Below are positions 1-20,996 of a DNA stretch of 64,000 nt, piece after piece. The notes beneath the pieces were generated by a model. It saw nothing but the letters and a program-made list of their open reading frames with translations. It was not told the origin of the DNA and searched no databases. Origin of the DNA: Nymphaea colorata (lineage: Eukaryota > Streptophyta > Magnoliopsida > Nymphaeales > Nymphaeaceae); assembly GCF_008831285.2 (NCBI RefSeq), contig NC_045139.1, positions 16,784,354 through 16,848,353 on the forward strand, written 5' to 3'. A program made the translations under genes and the position numbers. Within the stretch, counting starts at the first letter, position 1; the number at the start of each line of letters is the position of its first letter.

Positions 1-794
1 TAGTCGGGCTGATGAAAATTTGGTCATTAATTTTATCTTTGTGGGTGTTATGTTCCTGGGTCAATGACTCCATGGTGCGGCACAAGTTGAAGGTATATAC
101 TATCTTCAATTCAGATCTCTTCACAGCCTTGGACCCTAAGGACAAAGGGAAAGCCTTTGGCTCTTGTTTGGACGGTCAGATATTCCTCCTTTCACCCAAA
201 AGAATCTACTTTAACAACATTACTATTATTTTATTGTCCCATAAACATAATTGTGTGTCGTCAGTGTAGTGTAAAAAAGAGGGAGCTACAGGATGGTAAA
301 CAACATTGTGAACTAGGCTGACGAAAGCAAGTGGAGAGCGATCCTGTGAGCTTTCGTGGACGATAAGTTTTAATAATGATGGCAAGTGTAAAGTGTTTTT
401 GTGAGCTTCCATGAAGAATAAACTATGGAGACAAAAGAATAAATAATTTCGATATTAATCCACCTAATTCACTAGGTGCCAGTTCAATCTTTTGTCTTCC
501 ATGTTGGATTTTTAAGAAATTGGTACCTGTTGGCTTTTGCGTTAGTGGGCATTACAAATAAACCCAGAAAGCAACAGATATAGGTAGGCAGAGAGGTGAA
601 TGATCACTCTAGGATAGAGACATGACATAGTTTGTTTCTGAGGATTGTGTTTGTTTATTGATAATAGACTACAGGATGAATTTGTGATTGATTTGGAGGG
701 TGTGACCGATTTTAATTATTCTCATTTTCCATTTTTCGCAGTACCTTTTGGTTTTTGGCGATCTGGATAAGACCCACCATATAGATTCTTATTG

Positions 795-933
<139 letters not shown>

Positions 934-3929
934 AAAGAAGAAAAGTACAGGGACAGGTAGACGAATGAGTTGGCACTAGATTTGTCTTCCAATGGGATAC
1001 CATGAAGAATGAAGCCTATACCAACTATGTTCTCTAAAGTACACTCAGGCAAAACAAGAGAGACCTATTTAATTTGTGGGCAAAAAGTTAAAAAGGGTGG
1101 GCACGAAGCACACACTCTGCCTTTGATCATGTGCAGGGAGCTGTCCCAATTCATTCACACAAAGCATGAGGAAAACTGATGAAACTTTTGCTTAGTTTCT
1201 GAATAATTCCTGTTTGCAACATGCGAGGTTTCATAGAGACGGTCGTCTACTTTTCTTTAAATTCGTTGCTCTTTTTCTTCATTAGTCCAGCATTCCATAG
1301 ATTATGTACAGGATATATAAACTCTTCCATTCATAAAATTTTCTTTCTTTGCATATAAGAGAGAGAGGTAGAGAGAGAGGTGGAAGAGAGAGGGAGGTAA
1401 ACTTGTGCTAGCCTTTGTGTTGCTAGTGCATGAGAATAGCAAGCCTTCATTCCCCCCTACAATTTGTGCGGATATAAACTGCTGGATTCAGATTATATCT
1501 ATACATTGTGGAGTCTAATCTTAGCTGGATTTTGCATAATCGGGTTCAGAACAAGGAGTTGTCAATTTCTTTAATCAAAACCAATATCCAACTAGGTTAG
1601 ACCCAAACTTCACTTGTTATCTGGTTTCGATTTTAGTCAAATTCAATGTTAATTCAGGTTTGAATTTGGATTTAGATGCAAAACCACGAAACAAACTCAG
1701 ATCCATTTATCAAGCAGAACCTTCATAACCAAAACTTGAGCAATTTGAGTTTAGATTGGATAGATTTCACAATTTGAATTCTTGCAACTGTAGTCTTAAA
1801 GTTTAAAGAGGCAGAATTGTTCAAATGTGCTCCATTACTTGGTCTGATATACATATTGTAGAGTGCAAACCTTAGCCATTTAAAGAGAAGGGGCAACTAA
1901 TTCTGAGATCAGTTTGGATTCGGTTCAAGACTGCACACATTTGAATCTCTATGTTGACCACGTGATCTTCATGATAGTTTTGACAAAAATTAGACGTTTA
2001 AACGGTGTTTTTCCGAATCACCAAATTATGTTCCGTCGCTAATAATTGTCACAAAATCAAATGTTTGATTCTGGTACCTTTCACAGCTAATCTTATCAAA
2101 TCAGCTATATTGATCATATCTATAACGCTAAATTTGTTCACATTAACTTACAGCGTTGAGATATTGGCTGGTTTTAACGTATAGTTTCGTAGATGAGCCT
2201 CGTGGAGGATCCCAATTGATTGAGGTCGCACTCGAGAATGCAAACAGATCTATATTAGAGTGTGGATCCATTGCTGCCAAAAATGACAAATCATGATCAC
2301 TTTATTTGGACCGACCCGTTTGCACTTTGTCGTCCTTTGTGGATCCGTTACGTTCAAAGACAAGCCGGATACCCCAAATCAAGCGAGTAGGTCCACTCCT
2401 GCAGTAACCTAGTAGTCTACAGGACAGTGGAGTTATATCAAGCTCTCGTAATATTAATTACAAGCATCATGGCAATTACAAGTTAAACGTTAATACCATG
2501 ACTTACTGCGATGTATATTTCAAGTATTGTAGAAAGAAGATTTAAAATCTGTCACCTTTTCGTTTTTTAATATATGTTTAGTTTTTTTTAATGCTACATA
2601 TTTTTGCATGACCTTCTTTGGAGGAACTTCAATGCATGATGTTACTTCCCAAATCCAGATGACACGATCACTCTGCCTAAGCTCGAAATTTTTGTTGGTG
2701 CAATTGGGGTTTGAAATCTCAAGTTCTATTTATGTTTTTTTTCATTTCCTGGAAACATACTCAAAGACTTGAGATTCTTCAAATTGAAGGTCTTAAGAAC
2801 AAGCTCCTAGCTAGTAGGATGAAGGAACATTTCACATGCAATATTTTACAATTAGTCCTTTATATAGTTTCCCCACATTGTCTATAATTTAAGATTAACT
2901 TAAAGATCGGCAATACAAGCCTTTGTATCATTTTGAGTTTTCCCATTATGGTCCCTTCTTGATTAGGATTTCAAATTTATGCTTCCTCTTTCAAGCTTTT
3001 CAATCTAACTTCTATTTTTGCATGTTTGACGCAGCCATCTTCGGTTGAAAGAACTTGGGGGTTCCCCATAATTTTTTTTTTTAAAAAAAGAATTGGTTTT
3101 GTCGAAAAAAATCGAAAAAAATCAGTTTTGTCCTTAATCACAGATTAACGAATAAGATGTGTAGGGTGTTCATCATTTTGAGTGTTTTTTTTTTATGAAG
3201 TAGGCCAACACGTGCTCCGCATGAATTCACAGTTGATGTGACTCGTTTGTTTGGGTGAAAAGTTCGGAGCCAATTCCTAAAAAAAAAAAGCGTTTTTATA
3301 CATCAATTATGTAAGCATCAGTATGTTCCTTTTGTGAAAGGAGCACCTTATATGTGCTTTTCATAGTTTCCAAAGAAATTCCTTCTTTTCTATTTATGTC
3401 CAAAATCAACCTTCAATCAGGACGGCTACAACCTGGATGGCTGGATGTCGTAGTAAAAGTGAAAAAGTAATATGTAAAAACTAAAGTTCAATGTGAAAAA
3501 AGCTAATATGGTGGCGGCAATTACAGTTTCCTTCAGCTTTTTACTTTACAATATGTACTATTGCGGATTTACATGTAAAAAAAGAGTTTGGCAATTCTTA
3601 GAACGGATAAAATTCTTCATAGAAGTTCAAAAAATAACGGTCCAGTTACATTTAGCTGATAAAATTTTATCTGTGCGTGACCTTTTCGTCAGTTTCCACT
3701 TATTAGGACGTGGAATATATTCACATAGTTAGCAGCAGCTTTCTAGATATTATATTTTGGACAGCATAATCCTCTCATCCTCTTTATATATATATGTATA
3801 TAACCATAATGATAAATTCTGATGTCCAAAAATGTTGAAATAAAAAATATGTATTTTTGATGTTTAACTCAAATTTGATGAGCCAACACTTCACTTATGG
3901 TCTTTGAATTAATTACCTTTATGAAACTT

Positions 3930-4100
3930 GATTGCCAATGTTTTGGATTTGAGATCCATGGATTTAAGACCAAACTTCCCCACCCTTTTGATCTTAAGTA
4001 ATGCATTTTCTCAATACGAAAGAGGTAAATTAAGGATTTCAAGTGTGAATCTTAGGTCAGATCTGAAATCCTCAGTTTGATAAACCATAAATTTTACATT
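3930..4100. repeat. Candidate MITE relic sharing the CCATGGATTTAAG motif
   Basis: This segment contains the core ATCCATGGATTTAAGACC followed by further 'atcttaag' and 'aaatcctcag' words. The same vocabulary recurs near 10810-11090 and 45190-45390. It ends near 'tttgataaacc', a kind of end common in small Harbinger-like plant MITEs. Exact ends and target-site duplications could not be fixed. Confidence 0.35.
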
Positions 4101-6039
4101 GGATCCTTTACCGCATCAGCAAAAGTATACCACGTCATATCCACATCCGATTCATTGGTTTAAAACATGAAATAGTCAAAGACTTACGGCTTTAGATACA
4201 TGGAACCAATTCATGTGGTTGTATTGGTTAAAAATACTTAAAAATCGCTTGAAATGTTAGACTGAATCATATTTCCACACGTCGTAATCTAATCCCCCTA
4301 ATAACATACAAATTATTGGGTGTGGAGTTCATGTGGATAAAGCAAGAAGCCATCATCCCATGGCGTTCATAAATTCTCATGGCTTTTGGTTGGACTTAGA
4401 TGTACCAAAAACCCTGGCCCCGGTTTGAATGGTGCCCCTTTCTCGCACCATCGTCAATTCTTGTGCCTCCCATTACGAACAACTCGAGAAATCATTTCTT
4501 TGCGACTGCCATCTTCTTCAACGAGAAAGGAGGAACAAATATGAGATATTTTCTTGCCATCTTACTTAAGTTTATATTTAAGGTGTCTCCACTGAAATGT
4601 CAATCATGATCCAGACGGTTCGCCTCAGAAAAAGCTTGCGAGAAATTAAAAGATCTCGTTTATATGGCGCAAAAATTTTGTTTTGTTTCATTCTTCATCA
4701 TCTGAGAAGCACTTTTTCCTGATAAAAGTTCGTGAAAGATATGAAATTTAAAAATCTTAGCAATTGTTGTTCTCTTCGTTCAATATGGGGCAAAGTTTTA
4801 ACCGCAAATGATTTTCTTCGTTTTTTCGGTTTCTAGTTTTGCAGTGAAGAGTTTGAAAAATCTTTAAATAAATTGGCATTTAACGCTTTTTACGGTGTAC
4901 GTGGTTCCATAATCACATGCATTGCACATATTTTGTATTGTTAAAATAGGAGTCAGAAAACATAGAAGTTCATCAAGCTTCCTTATTCAAGTGTGTCGAT
5001 TATCTCGACATTGTGTCACGGTGTTACTTTGAAAGGTATATACACTGTACATGGTTTCCCAGTCGTACGCACACACACATTTTTGTCGAAAAGACATGAT
5101 CAATAAACCTTTGGATTTAACTGGGTGGATCACCTTTATATATATAGATATATATATATAATGGATGAACCCTAACGTGGTAAAAATCCATAGATGATCT
5201 TCATGTCGGTGTGTTAGCAGATCTTATTGTTTCCGATAAACCTCATTTCTGTCCTCTATGAAAAGGACAAAGCAGACCTTCTTCAGGGTTTTTTGTCTCT
5301 CGAAGGACTCCATTTTTCTAACTGTCTCTTCCATCTCTCTTTCTTGCCTACCTCAGGCACCAACTCTCTCGTTCTTGACCCACTTTGCTCTTCCCTCCAA
5401 CTCCCTTTAACGTTCCATTTCGCCCTCCAACTTGCCGTGGGGTTCCTTTCGCCTCCTTTCCATGGAGCTCCCAACGTAGCGTGGGTTAAGGGAGGAACAG
5501 GACTGTTTGTTTGCTTTTTTTTTTTTTTGGCATTTAAAAAAAGATGGAGACTGCCCACATACATTTCATCTTTTTTTATCATTAAAATATAGAATACCCA
5601 TCTGATTTGTTTTGATTCTTTTTCTGCGCACGTTTCCACTTTTTTCTTTTCTGATATTCTTTTGTAAAATCCTATGTTGATTTCCTCTGTTTTCTTTTAA
5701 TTTTTGTCATCGATGACTTTATTTTCTTGCATCTCCTAGTCACCCAGTAGTTCAAATGCTGCCCTCTTCGTTTCCCTTTTGGTTTACTCACAGAAGTCAC
5801 CAAATGAATCATCGCAGATGAAAACGTAGTCATATTTTCTGACTCGGAGCTTGCTCTGGGATTTGATGGTATAATTTCTGACTCATCTTTTCTCAGTCAT
5901 CCTGTTATCTCAACTAGCCAAGGCTCACAGATACCCCACCAATCCGAGTCTTTTGTTTTCCGGGTGTCTAGAAGAAGAAGAAGAAGACGAAGAATAATAT
6001 TAGCCTTTGTAATTTAAGCTCCGTAATTCGATCTCTGCA

Positions 6040-12836
<6,797 letters not shown>

Positions 12837-13279
12837 ATTTGAACTCGGTTTTTCGGGAACGGCGAGCGTATCGAGAAATAATGTGGATATCGGGAGCTCA
12901 AGATTTCTTTTTCCTTCTCGAATTTTAGTTCTGGTTTTTCTTTTCCATTCTTTCTTTTTGATCATCTTCTCATTTATTTTTTTTCCTGGAAAAATGAGAT
13001 GAATACATCCTCGAGAAAGCTGGAAGATGGGCAGGAGGGGCTTCTTGCATTATCTAAATTGATAAATGTGAAACATCAAAGAAAGTACAGAAGAGTAGTG
13101 CTTAAATTGAATTTTATGAACAAAAAAGCCAATATCATCAATCTCTTAAACCAGCAGAATAGCAAAAAAATAAAAATAAAAAATCTTGGAGATGCACTCG
13201 TAACCAAAGGGGTACACACATATATATAACAAAATGAATATTTAAAAACGTTAATATGAAAATAAAGAAACATTGTGAC

Positions 13280-13473
13280 CATCGACAGAGCCAGAAATTT
13301 TGTATGAGTTCAGTTGAATTAAAGGTTTTAAATTTTATTTAAGGTCGAATATTATTTTTCAAAATTTTATATAAAACAAGTGAATTTTTTTAAAATTTAT
13401 ACGTAATTTTTTTTAAAAAAAAAATTGAGATGGAACCAGGGCCCAAGCTGGCCCTACCTTGACTCCGCCCTTA
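13280..13473. mobile_element. 194-bp hAT-like MITE with perfect 8-bp target-site duplication
   Basis: The octamer ATTGTGAC flanks the element on both sides (13272-13279 and 13474-13481). The right end, read in reverse, is TAAGGGCGGAGTCA; the left end CATCGACAGAGCCAG is a decayed version of the same TIR. It has the same length and the same GGGCG(G/A)AG terminal style as the element at 12033. The interior is AT-rich with no coding capacity. It lies 443 bp after the CKX stop codon. Confidence 0.85.
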
Positions 13474-13944
13474 ATTGTGACACACCAGCCCATTTGCGAC
13501 CCAATCAATGTCTTAAATAAAAGTGTGTCGGGGTGTGACATCCCCATCATAAACTATGTTTAAGGCGTATGGGTGACGGTCAAAGCAAAATTTATGACAA
13601 TCCCAATTTTAAGTTAGAAAGGACAACAAAAGTTCATTCACACAAAGTGTCTGTTTTAATCTCATCAGCTAAACACACAAACTAGGTTTGTAAAAATTGG
13701 TTGAACAATTAGGTTTTTCAAAAATTTGATTTTTCATAAAGAAAAAGCTTTGAAGCTGTCATCCAGCACAACTTAAATTAAGAGAAATTGTATCTGCATA
13801 TATAACATATAAGTTTAGATATTCTGCTTCTGTTTTTATGGGTAGACTTGTGAAAAATAGTGCCAACATAGGTAAAATGACTCGATTGCCTGCATAATGA
13901 ACAGGGGAATGTATAATTTAACTTTATAGCTGCATGTTGTTCTT

Positions 13945-14093
13945 TAGGGAGGGTGGGGGTGCCCGGGCCATGGCCCAGGTGAGACCAGAAAAAAAAAATT
14001 ATATGTAAAAAATCAAATTTTTTTAGTTTGGCCTGACCCGTCCTTCCTCTTGGCCCGACCCGCAGATGGTTTGGCCCGCCCCTGGTTACTTAG
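13945..14093. mobile_element. Truncated hAT-like MITE relic
   Basis: A left GGGAGGGTGGGGGTGCCCGG block and a right GGTTTGGCCCGCCCCTGG block flank an A/T-rich centre with 'ttggcccgacccgc' words. This resembles the sub-terminal parts of the GGGCGGAG hAT-like family seen at 12033 and 13280. Complete ends and a target-site duplication are missing, so it appears truncated. Confidence 0.5.
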
Positions 14094-15619
14094 AGTTGAC
14101 ATATGATAGAGGGAGCTAAGAATGACAACTCTCAACCCAAGTCAACACTCTTCAATACCATCAAGATAGCGCCTTTTAGAATCGAAGTTAGGACATGGTT
14201 AATACAATCTACACAGCCCGACCAGCTACACTACCCATCACTTTGAAAAAGAGAATCGGATCCCAAAAGTAGACAAAGATGTCACTGGAGGAGGAGGAAA
14301 AGTGAAACCACATTTTGTCTTGGCAAGACAAAGGAGGGGCAGTAAATGACCCTCCCATGACAGTGTCAAAGGCAAAATTCATAAGGCACCATTGGCGTCA
14401 TCACCTTGGCACACCAACTGTTGTGTCCATAGTTCACACCTTTTAACCTACCCATTCCTCTCTCTCTTTATCTCTCTTTACATTATCATATCTTAACTTT
14501 TTCTTAGGGAGTTCTAGATGGCACCAAAAGTATGAACAAAAAGCAAAGAAAGATATGCCTTATTTCTTGTCGAGGATTTAATGTGTCATTAATAAACCAT
14601 CTTCTTAATTAGAGAATGAAAAGACCAGTTGTAGTGAAGTTGCTTCTTGGGGTCTCCTAGGGCTTCATATCAACCTTAAAGAGACACTAGCCTTGTTGGA
14701 ACACCATGGATTTTTAGGTACAAAACTTTGTGATTTTGGGGATGCCTTGTCTCAAGGTTGTTGGGAAAAGAGAGGGCTGAGAGGAAACCAGGCATATGGG
14801 CAGCATCTGCGTTCCATGGGACAAAAGTCTCTCCCCCTCTTGGGGCTTCTGTTTCGCCGTAAAAAGTTGTGTGTGCCGCTGCGCACGGTACTACGCAGTA
14901 AAGAAGCAATGAGCAGTTTTGTAATTTTAAAAAAGAAATGTCTTTTGAAATCATTTTTTTTTATTTTCATTTTTATCTTTACGAAATGTATTGGTTTTCG
15001 TTTTCAGTGTGAACTAAAGGTATTTTAGTCATTAGCGATACTGGCACATGAAAATTCGTATAAACAGGTTAGCTATTTCATGGGGCCAAACTCGCTATAT
15101 TGTGAACTTCAAATTGTTTTTCAATTTGAATAGTTTTAAGGTTTTATAAACTTATAAAATTTTATGTGCCAAAGTTACTCAAAAAAAGAGAAAAATAGGG
15201 TTCATGTTTCGTCTTTTTGTGAAACCCTTTTATCCTAGCATATGAATTATGTGATGATAGTCAATGGGCTGTATCTTTGAGGAACCAAATTAAACTTTAT
15301 AATCTTTATAAAATTCAAGAAACAAAATAATAAGGAAAATTTGAACAGATAAAAAAATAAAAACATTTTGACATAGAATTAGACGTAGAAGTTTCTGATT
15401 TATTTCTTGATTTGAATCGGTTGCTACACACCATTTTTTGGCCACATTGAGTAACAGCGATTGTAGATAAAGTGAAAAATTAATCATTAACATGCACATT
15501 TAATCAATCATAAAAAAGATTTGTGTTCAGTTTTAAAAAGTAGAGTCTAAACATGGTCTATCCAAATTCAATTGCGTAAAATCCGATTAAGTCAGAATAA
15601 AACCAGTGTGAGGAGCAAG

Positions 15620-15790
15620 AAATTTTGGGCTGAGGGGGACTAGTTCACAAACTTCTCAAGCTTTTAGGGGCACCAATATATATATATATATATATATATT
15701 GAGCCAGGAGAAAAGCTAGAAAATTTTGGTTAATGAGCATTAGTCATATAATTTAATTTTTTTAAGGGGCACCTATATGTAAAAGAGAAG
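15620..15790. repeat. Degraded repeat with embedded (AT)n
   Basis: The words 'gcaagaaattttgggctg' and 'ggggcacc' at both ends surround an AT microsatellite at about 15677-15702. The style resembles ends of non-autonomous hAT-like elements, but neither terminal inverted repeats nor a target-site duplication can be placed. Confidence 0.3.
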
Positions 15791-16589
15791 AACTGCTATG
15801 AAGTTTCAATATAAAAATAAACACTTGTTTGTGCTTGTGTAGGCATTTGCCCATACTATGCTTACGAGTTGAGCAAATAGTTGAAGACACCAATCTGACT
15901 AGATGGGCAGTGCTCACTTTGAACCCAACTTACACTGGTGCGTGCCCACCAGACTCCATGCATGACGCAGCAAAGAAAAAGATGATCTTCTTCCCTCTAC
16001 CATTCTCATCAACTGTATTCTGTAGACGTTGGTACTCATAGTCTCCACCACCCAAAGAGAGAGAGAGAAAGAGAATGACTCACTATTATCTGCAAGTTAA
16101 GGGAATCCTTTTGTCCTGCTCCGAAGTTCTGAAATTAAGCTTGGTTGGTTCAGCTTTCGCGGAGCCATATGTAAGCCAGGGAGAATGTGCTGGCTTGAGT
16201 AGAACTTGCCATATGCACTTGGCAAATTCTCACGAAAAAAATACATATAGTTCCTGACTTAAATTTGTAGTTCTGCCACTGGTAGAAACTTAGGCTGCCA
16301 TGAATGAGATCAAGAAGCTGGTTATTAGATATATATATATATATATATATAACCCTCGGTATGCAAAAAAAAAATTATGTATGGTTGTATAATGACCAGA
16401 ATACCCTTGGTCAGTAAAAGAAGAAAGCCCCTTTTAAAATGATAAAAAGGATAATGACCAGAATATTCTTGGCCATGCAACTTCTTCTTCAATCTTCTTT
16501 TCTGCCGAACCTATGGTTTTGAGTTGAAAGAAAGTTAAAATTTGGGCCAGTAAGAGTATTTTTGTCTGTTCATTATTTCTTAAAACTTT

Positions 16590-16930
16590 TCAGCCTAAGT
16601 CATCGGACTCTTCTAACCGGAGTCCGCATCGAGTCGGGTGCGCATGGGACATCGGTGCAGCTCCGACTCACACCCGAACCCAGTTAGAATGTCATATTAC
16701 TAAATTACTTATATAATATATATTGTTTTGATATTTTTCTATGCAATATAATTATTGAAGTATGTTATATACATTAATAACTAAATTGTAATAATATGCA
16801 TATGTTGTTATATATATAATAATAAATTAAAAATAATAATAATAATAAAATACCTTTACCGCACTGCTGCACCTAAATTTTTTGAGATGTGCCGTTTCGG
16901 CACCCGTACCCGCACCCCGCACTATGGTGA
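16590..16930. repeat. TE-like segment with GC-rich ends and an AT-rich core
   Basis: Left block 16600-16690 (GGAGTCCGCATCGAGTCGG and 'cagctccgactcacacccg') and right block 16855-16930 ('ggcacccgtacccgcaccc' then CACTATGGTGACATCA) bracket an extremely AT-rich core with an AAT repeat. The GC-rich ends around an AT core look like a non-autonomous TIR element. The word GGTGACAT also occurs at the end of the element at 43705-44583. Borders are not proved. Confidence 0.4.
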
Positions 16931-18894
16931 CATCACTTTCAGCTTGTTTATGATTTCATTATTCACCGCACTTCCTTGCCGAAGAAGGCTTCCCGGTTCC
17001 CGGCCTTCCATTTTCCACTATAATATGTGAAAATGGTAATGCATATAATTTAAACTAGTTAAAGAACATGAAAATAAGTAAAAAGAAATATCAAAGTTAA
17101 TGCATGATTAATTCTACACATGTAACAACGCAATCACTTGAAATGCTGTAGAAATTCACAAAATGCATAAATAAAAATAGTAAGGATAAAATGGAAAGAA
17201 TATGAAGCAAATTAAACTTAAATTATGCGAGAAGCGAGCTTCTCCTTCTAAATGGAATGAGCTCGCACAAATGAGGATGAGGCCCCCCAACTTCTTGCTT
17301 CTTTGGAAGTCTTGCCTCTTTCAGATAGATTAATGGAATACTATAAGTAATGTTTCACGAATCTAGCTCGTAATCGTTGGGATGATTCATAAGACACTCT
17401 CAGAATATCCTTACAGCCCTTTGAAGAATGCATTAGGTTTCCATTTTCAGAAACAATTTAATTGAGAAAGTAATATTCCCCTTATATGAGAAGCCACTTT
17501 GTCGTTCTAAATGAAACGAGTTTTAACACAAAAGGGAAACGAATTCCTCCAAACTTCCCTCCGCTTTTAAAAATGCGATAAGTTTTTGGTTCCCAAATTA
17601 ACATGTTTTGAGGAAGCAAGTTTCTCCACTGAATCTGATTACTATGGTGAACCCATAAAGTACGTTTGGTGAGAAAAGCATTGAGTTCTTAGACCACATG
17701 TTCCGAAACATGTTTCAAGAATACCATGTTTTTGATAGGTGGCTAGTTTTCATTTTGAATTTTGAGGTGTCAACTTCTTGTGGTGCCAAAAGAGGATACC
17801 GATATGCAAGTTGAAGTATAGTAGATATGCTAAAGCATTGAAAGTAGCCAACACCCGACAAAGAGCCTGCTCTTGCAGTTCATGCACTCAACTTCCACTC
17901 ATACTTGCATTTTCGGCCCCGGATTCTCGATTCACCAGCATCATATCCACCCAACTCACTAGACTCGTCTGTCCCTGAAGGATGGGGGGAAGGGTGGGGA
18001 TTTCAGCTGGTTTGTAAGACTATGTGATGAAATACTCCTCCTGCTTACCCAATTTTGTTTTAAGGAAATATCATGTAATTATCTCCATTATTTGATCTAA
18101 GATGTGAAAAATAATAGCTATTATATGACATCATGTTTCCTGAAATAAAAAGCATGCACTTTAGACAATCTATTTTAATATCGTGTATTTCAAAAACACA
18201 GTGTTCATCTTATCAAATGCGCTCTTAGGGAACCTTGATGATAGAAATGCCTTGAGAACATACAGAATTTGAGATCGCCAAGGAGCCCTATGTCATTTCT
18301 CTTACTACATCAATATGGTTCTTGCTTGTTCCATGGTGTACCCGTTGTAAAGTGGTGACACAAAAGTTTGGTCCATTACAAACACTAAATTATTTGTGGC
18401 CGTGTTAAGCACTATCAATTATGTGGGCAACCAGTCAAAAGGCCACAGAGTGAGCGATTAATTGCGGCTTGAGTAGGACAATTTCTGTTCTATTCTTACA
18501 CTAAAATAGGTTTTCATGGCTTTAATACAAGCTTTCTTATTCTACCTCAAATAAAATATGTGAACCAAACAGTGTCCTAGCAATATGCATACTAAAATAT
18601 GAGTATTCTTCTTCTTCTTTTTCTTTTGGCACTAGTTTTTGGTTTATCAATCAATGACCAACTCCTTGCCCACTCTTTTAGGCCCCAGTAGTACTGTTGA
18701 TGATGCAATGTCTGACTTGAGAACAAAGAGAGGAAAAGTAAAGGGCATCATGAACTTGCCTTAAATTTGTGGAACATGACTGGATTTGTATTGCATGGTC
18801 CCAGATGATCACATAGTTGGATTATATTGGTACCTTTCTTGAATGTGTTCTCTGAGTCCCACTCTGAGTGATAGTTGGCTCATCAACCCTAAGA

Positions 18895-19025
18895 GGTCGT
18901 TTGATTTGCGTTTCATCGGAGAGGAAAATTGAGCATTTAATATGTTGAATGAGAAAGCCAATCTTCAAACATGTTAAGTAAAAAAGCACTTCAACAGTGG
19001 AGAAAACAAAACCAAATAAGCATCA
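18895..19025. repeat. Candidate MITE (GGTCGTTTGATTTGCG end)
   Basis: The left end 'ggtcgtttgatttgcgtttc' and the right end 'aaaaccaaataagcatcacc' are partly complementary, as in Harbinger- or Tourist-like MITEs. The interior has no coding potential. No clean TTA/TAA duplication was located. Confidence 0.3.
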
Positions 19026-19428
19026 CCTTACACCAACTACTCTGGTCATCACTTCGTGTATAAACTACTTGTTATCTGAATAGTATTTTAATAGTAGTAC
19101 ATCTTTATAATATTCATTTAGTTTCACTCTTATGGCTTATGATACCCACATTTATACATTGCCAACGAAAAGCTAAAACTCCAACGAATTGTACACTTCT
19201 CATCCATGCAACCCAAAAAAATGTATATAGTAGAATAGAATCCGTACGTAGTTTTTGTTTTGATCTGTGGCCATTTGAGCAAACCCTTTAAAGAAAAAAG
19301 GGTTATTCAAAGCATACCTAGACAAGTTTCATAGCCTTATTCATAACCAAAAAGTTTGGTTTTTGAACTTAGCTCATTTTACCCATAAAGAAAATTTCCC
19401 TCATTTATGGTACATTCAGTGATGGATT

Positions 19429-19449
19429 TCTCTCTCTCTCTCTCTCTCC

Positions 19450-19480
<31 letters not shown>
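19429..19480. repeat. Compound microsatellite (CT)n-(TA)n
   Basis: A CT run with two single interruptions passes directly into a TA run ending at 19480. Frames across it give Arg-Glu or Tyr-Ile artefacts. Confidence 0.9.
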
Positions 19481-20932
19481 GCTTTAAAATTATTTCGAAA
19501 GGCTGATAGTGGCCAATATAATTCATTTGATGTAGCTCCTTCTCTGCCTTTTTGTAAAGCAGTTCTCCATACATACTGATATTGACAACATCAAAAAAAA
19601 TTATGGGATGGCACGACATAATTCCTTGACTAACGAAACATGATTGGCTACTCCTGTCCATTTAATTCTCCTTTTACTTTAGTAAGTCCTAACAATTAGA
19701 GAAAACGACTGTTTTCGATTTAAAAAAGTAAACATGATCGGGTGTTCGGCCCATTAGATTTCATCAGAAAAAAGATGAAAAAGAAACATGCAAACGTAGT
19801 TGGGTTCGCCAGTTTCACGTTCTTATGAAAGCAATCAGGGAGCAGAGAAGTGATTCCACGTAGTATTCAACATCGAGGAGAGGATTCAAATGTGTCAAAG
19901 GGACCATGGCTTTACATAAAAGTGAAGGCACTAGTGGTAGAAAAAGCTTCAGACCAGAATAAGTGGATCTTACTGTCAACTTCCTCGCCTTCCCCCACGT
20001 AATATCACTTTCTTTCCTTTCTCCCCACCCCCTTATACCAATTCTCTCTTTTGTTTTCTCTTTTCTCCAAATGATGAGTAGGGCAACCGGTCAGGTTGGG
20101 TGGTATGTAATATCTGCGTCTTTAATTCAATTCAATTCAATTCATCGGGGTGCTATCTTGATGGTATTGATGAGTGTTGATCTTAGGATTATGTGTGCCG
20201 TTGTGGAGGTCAAATAGACCGGTTTATCAAAATCGGACTAACCTGATTAGATGACCGAGTGGCCATTCAATTTTCTTTTATATATATATGTGTGTGTGTG
20301 TGCGCACACGTGCACATGCGCCCCATTGGTATCATTAGGTGTCTTGTTATGTAATTAGTGAACTAATATAGGATTAGTGTAAGTAAAGTATATTTATGAT
20401 TAATGAAGGTCGGTGTGGGTGTAGACATGCATGTGCAGCCCTACCAAACAATGCAAGTAGCAGCCAATATGCGTCCAAATCGGTAACAAAGTATATGCGT
20501 TCAATTTACTTATGAAAACCACTCGAAGCATTAGTTGAAAACGCTAACAAGTTGCCATAACCAATGCAATTAAACTAACAACAATAAAATAACTCTCTCT
20601 TGAATCAAGCTGAGGAATCAAAAGGCCAGTTATGATATGCTCAATGAATGTAGTTAGTGACTCGGTCTAGGTAGGGAAGCCCGTATCTTAATGGGGATTC
20701 CACCTTGTAATTAATATCTCTCCTCTTCTAGAATAAAGAGAAATGATTCTTCTCAAGATTCTGCTTCAGCCACTAGCTGTAATGATCTGCTTCAAGCAAG
20801 ATATATATTTATGATACGATCTCAGTTTGTAGCCCATCATCTTCGGATGATGTAAGTTTTGAAAAAAATGAGAGAGAAGCAGTCGTTAGACGATTGATGC
20901 CTCGTGGTTTGTTAATTAATTATAAACAGCAA

Positions 20933-20996
20933 ATACACATACACACGCACATGCACACACACACACATGTGCACATATATATATATATATATATAT
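20933..20996. repeat. Compound microsatellite (CA)n-(TA)n
   Basis: Interrupted CA dinucleotides are followed by 'gtgca' and a pure TA run. Confidence 0.9.

Noticed and set aside
5227-5592. 121-aa open frame upstream of CKX
   Set aside because: Its composition follows CT-rich promoter sequence, it overlaps an equally long antisense frame, and it has no domain or splice partner.
14676-15028. Overlapping frames of 72-111 aa as a possible gene
   Set aside because: Frames on both strands are similar in length, no domain is recognised and the end is a T-rich tract; possibly a transposon relic, but unproven.
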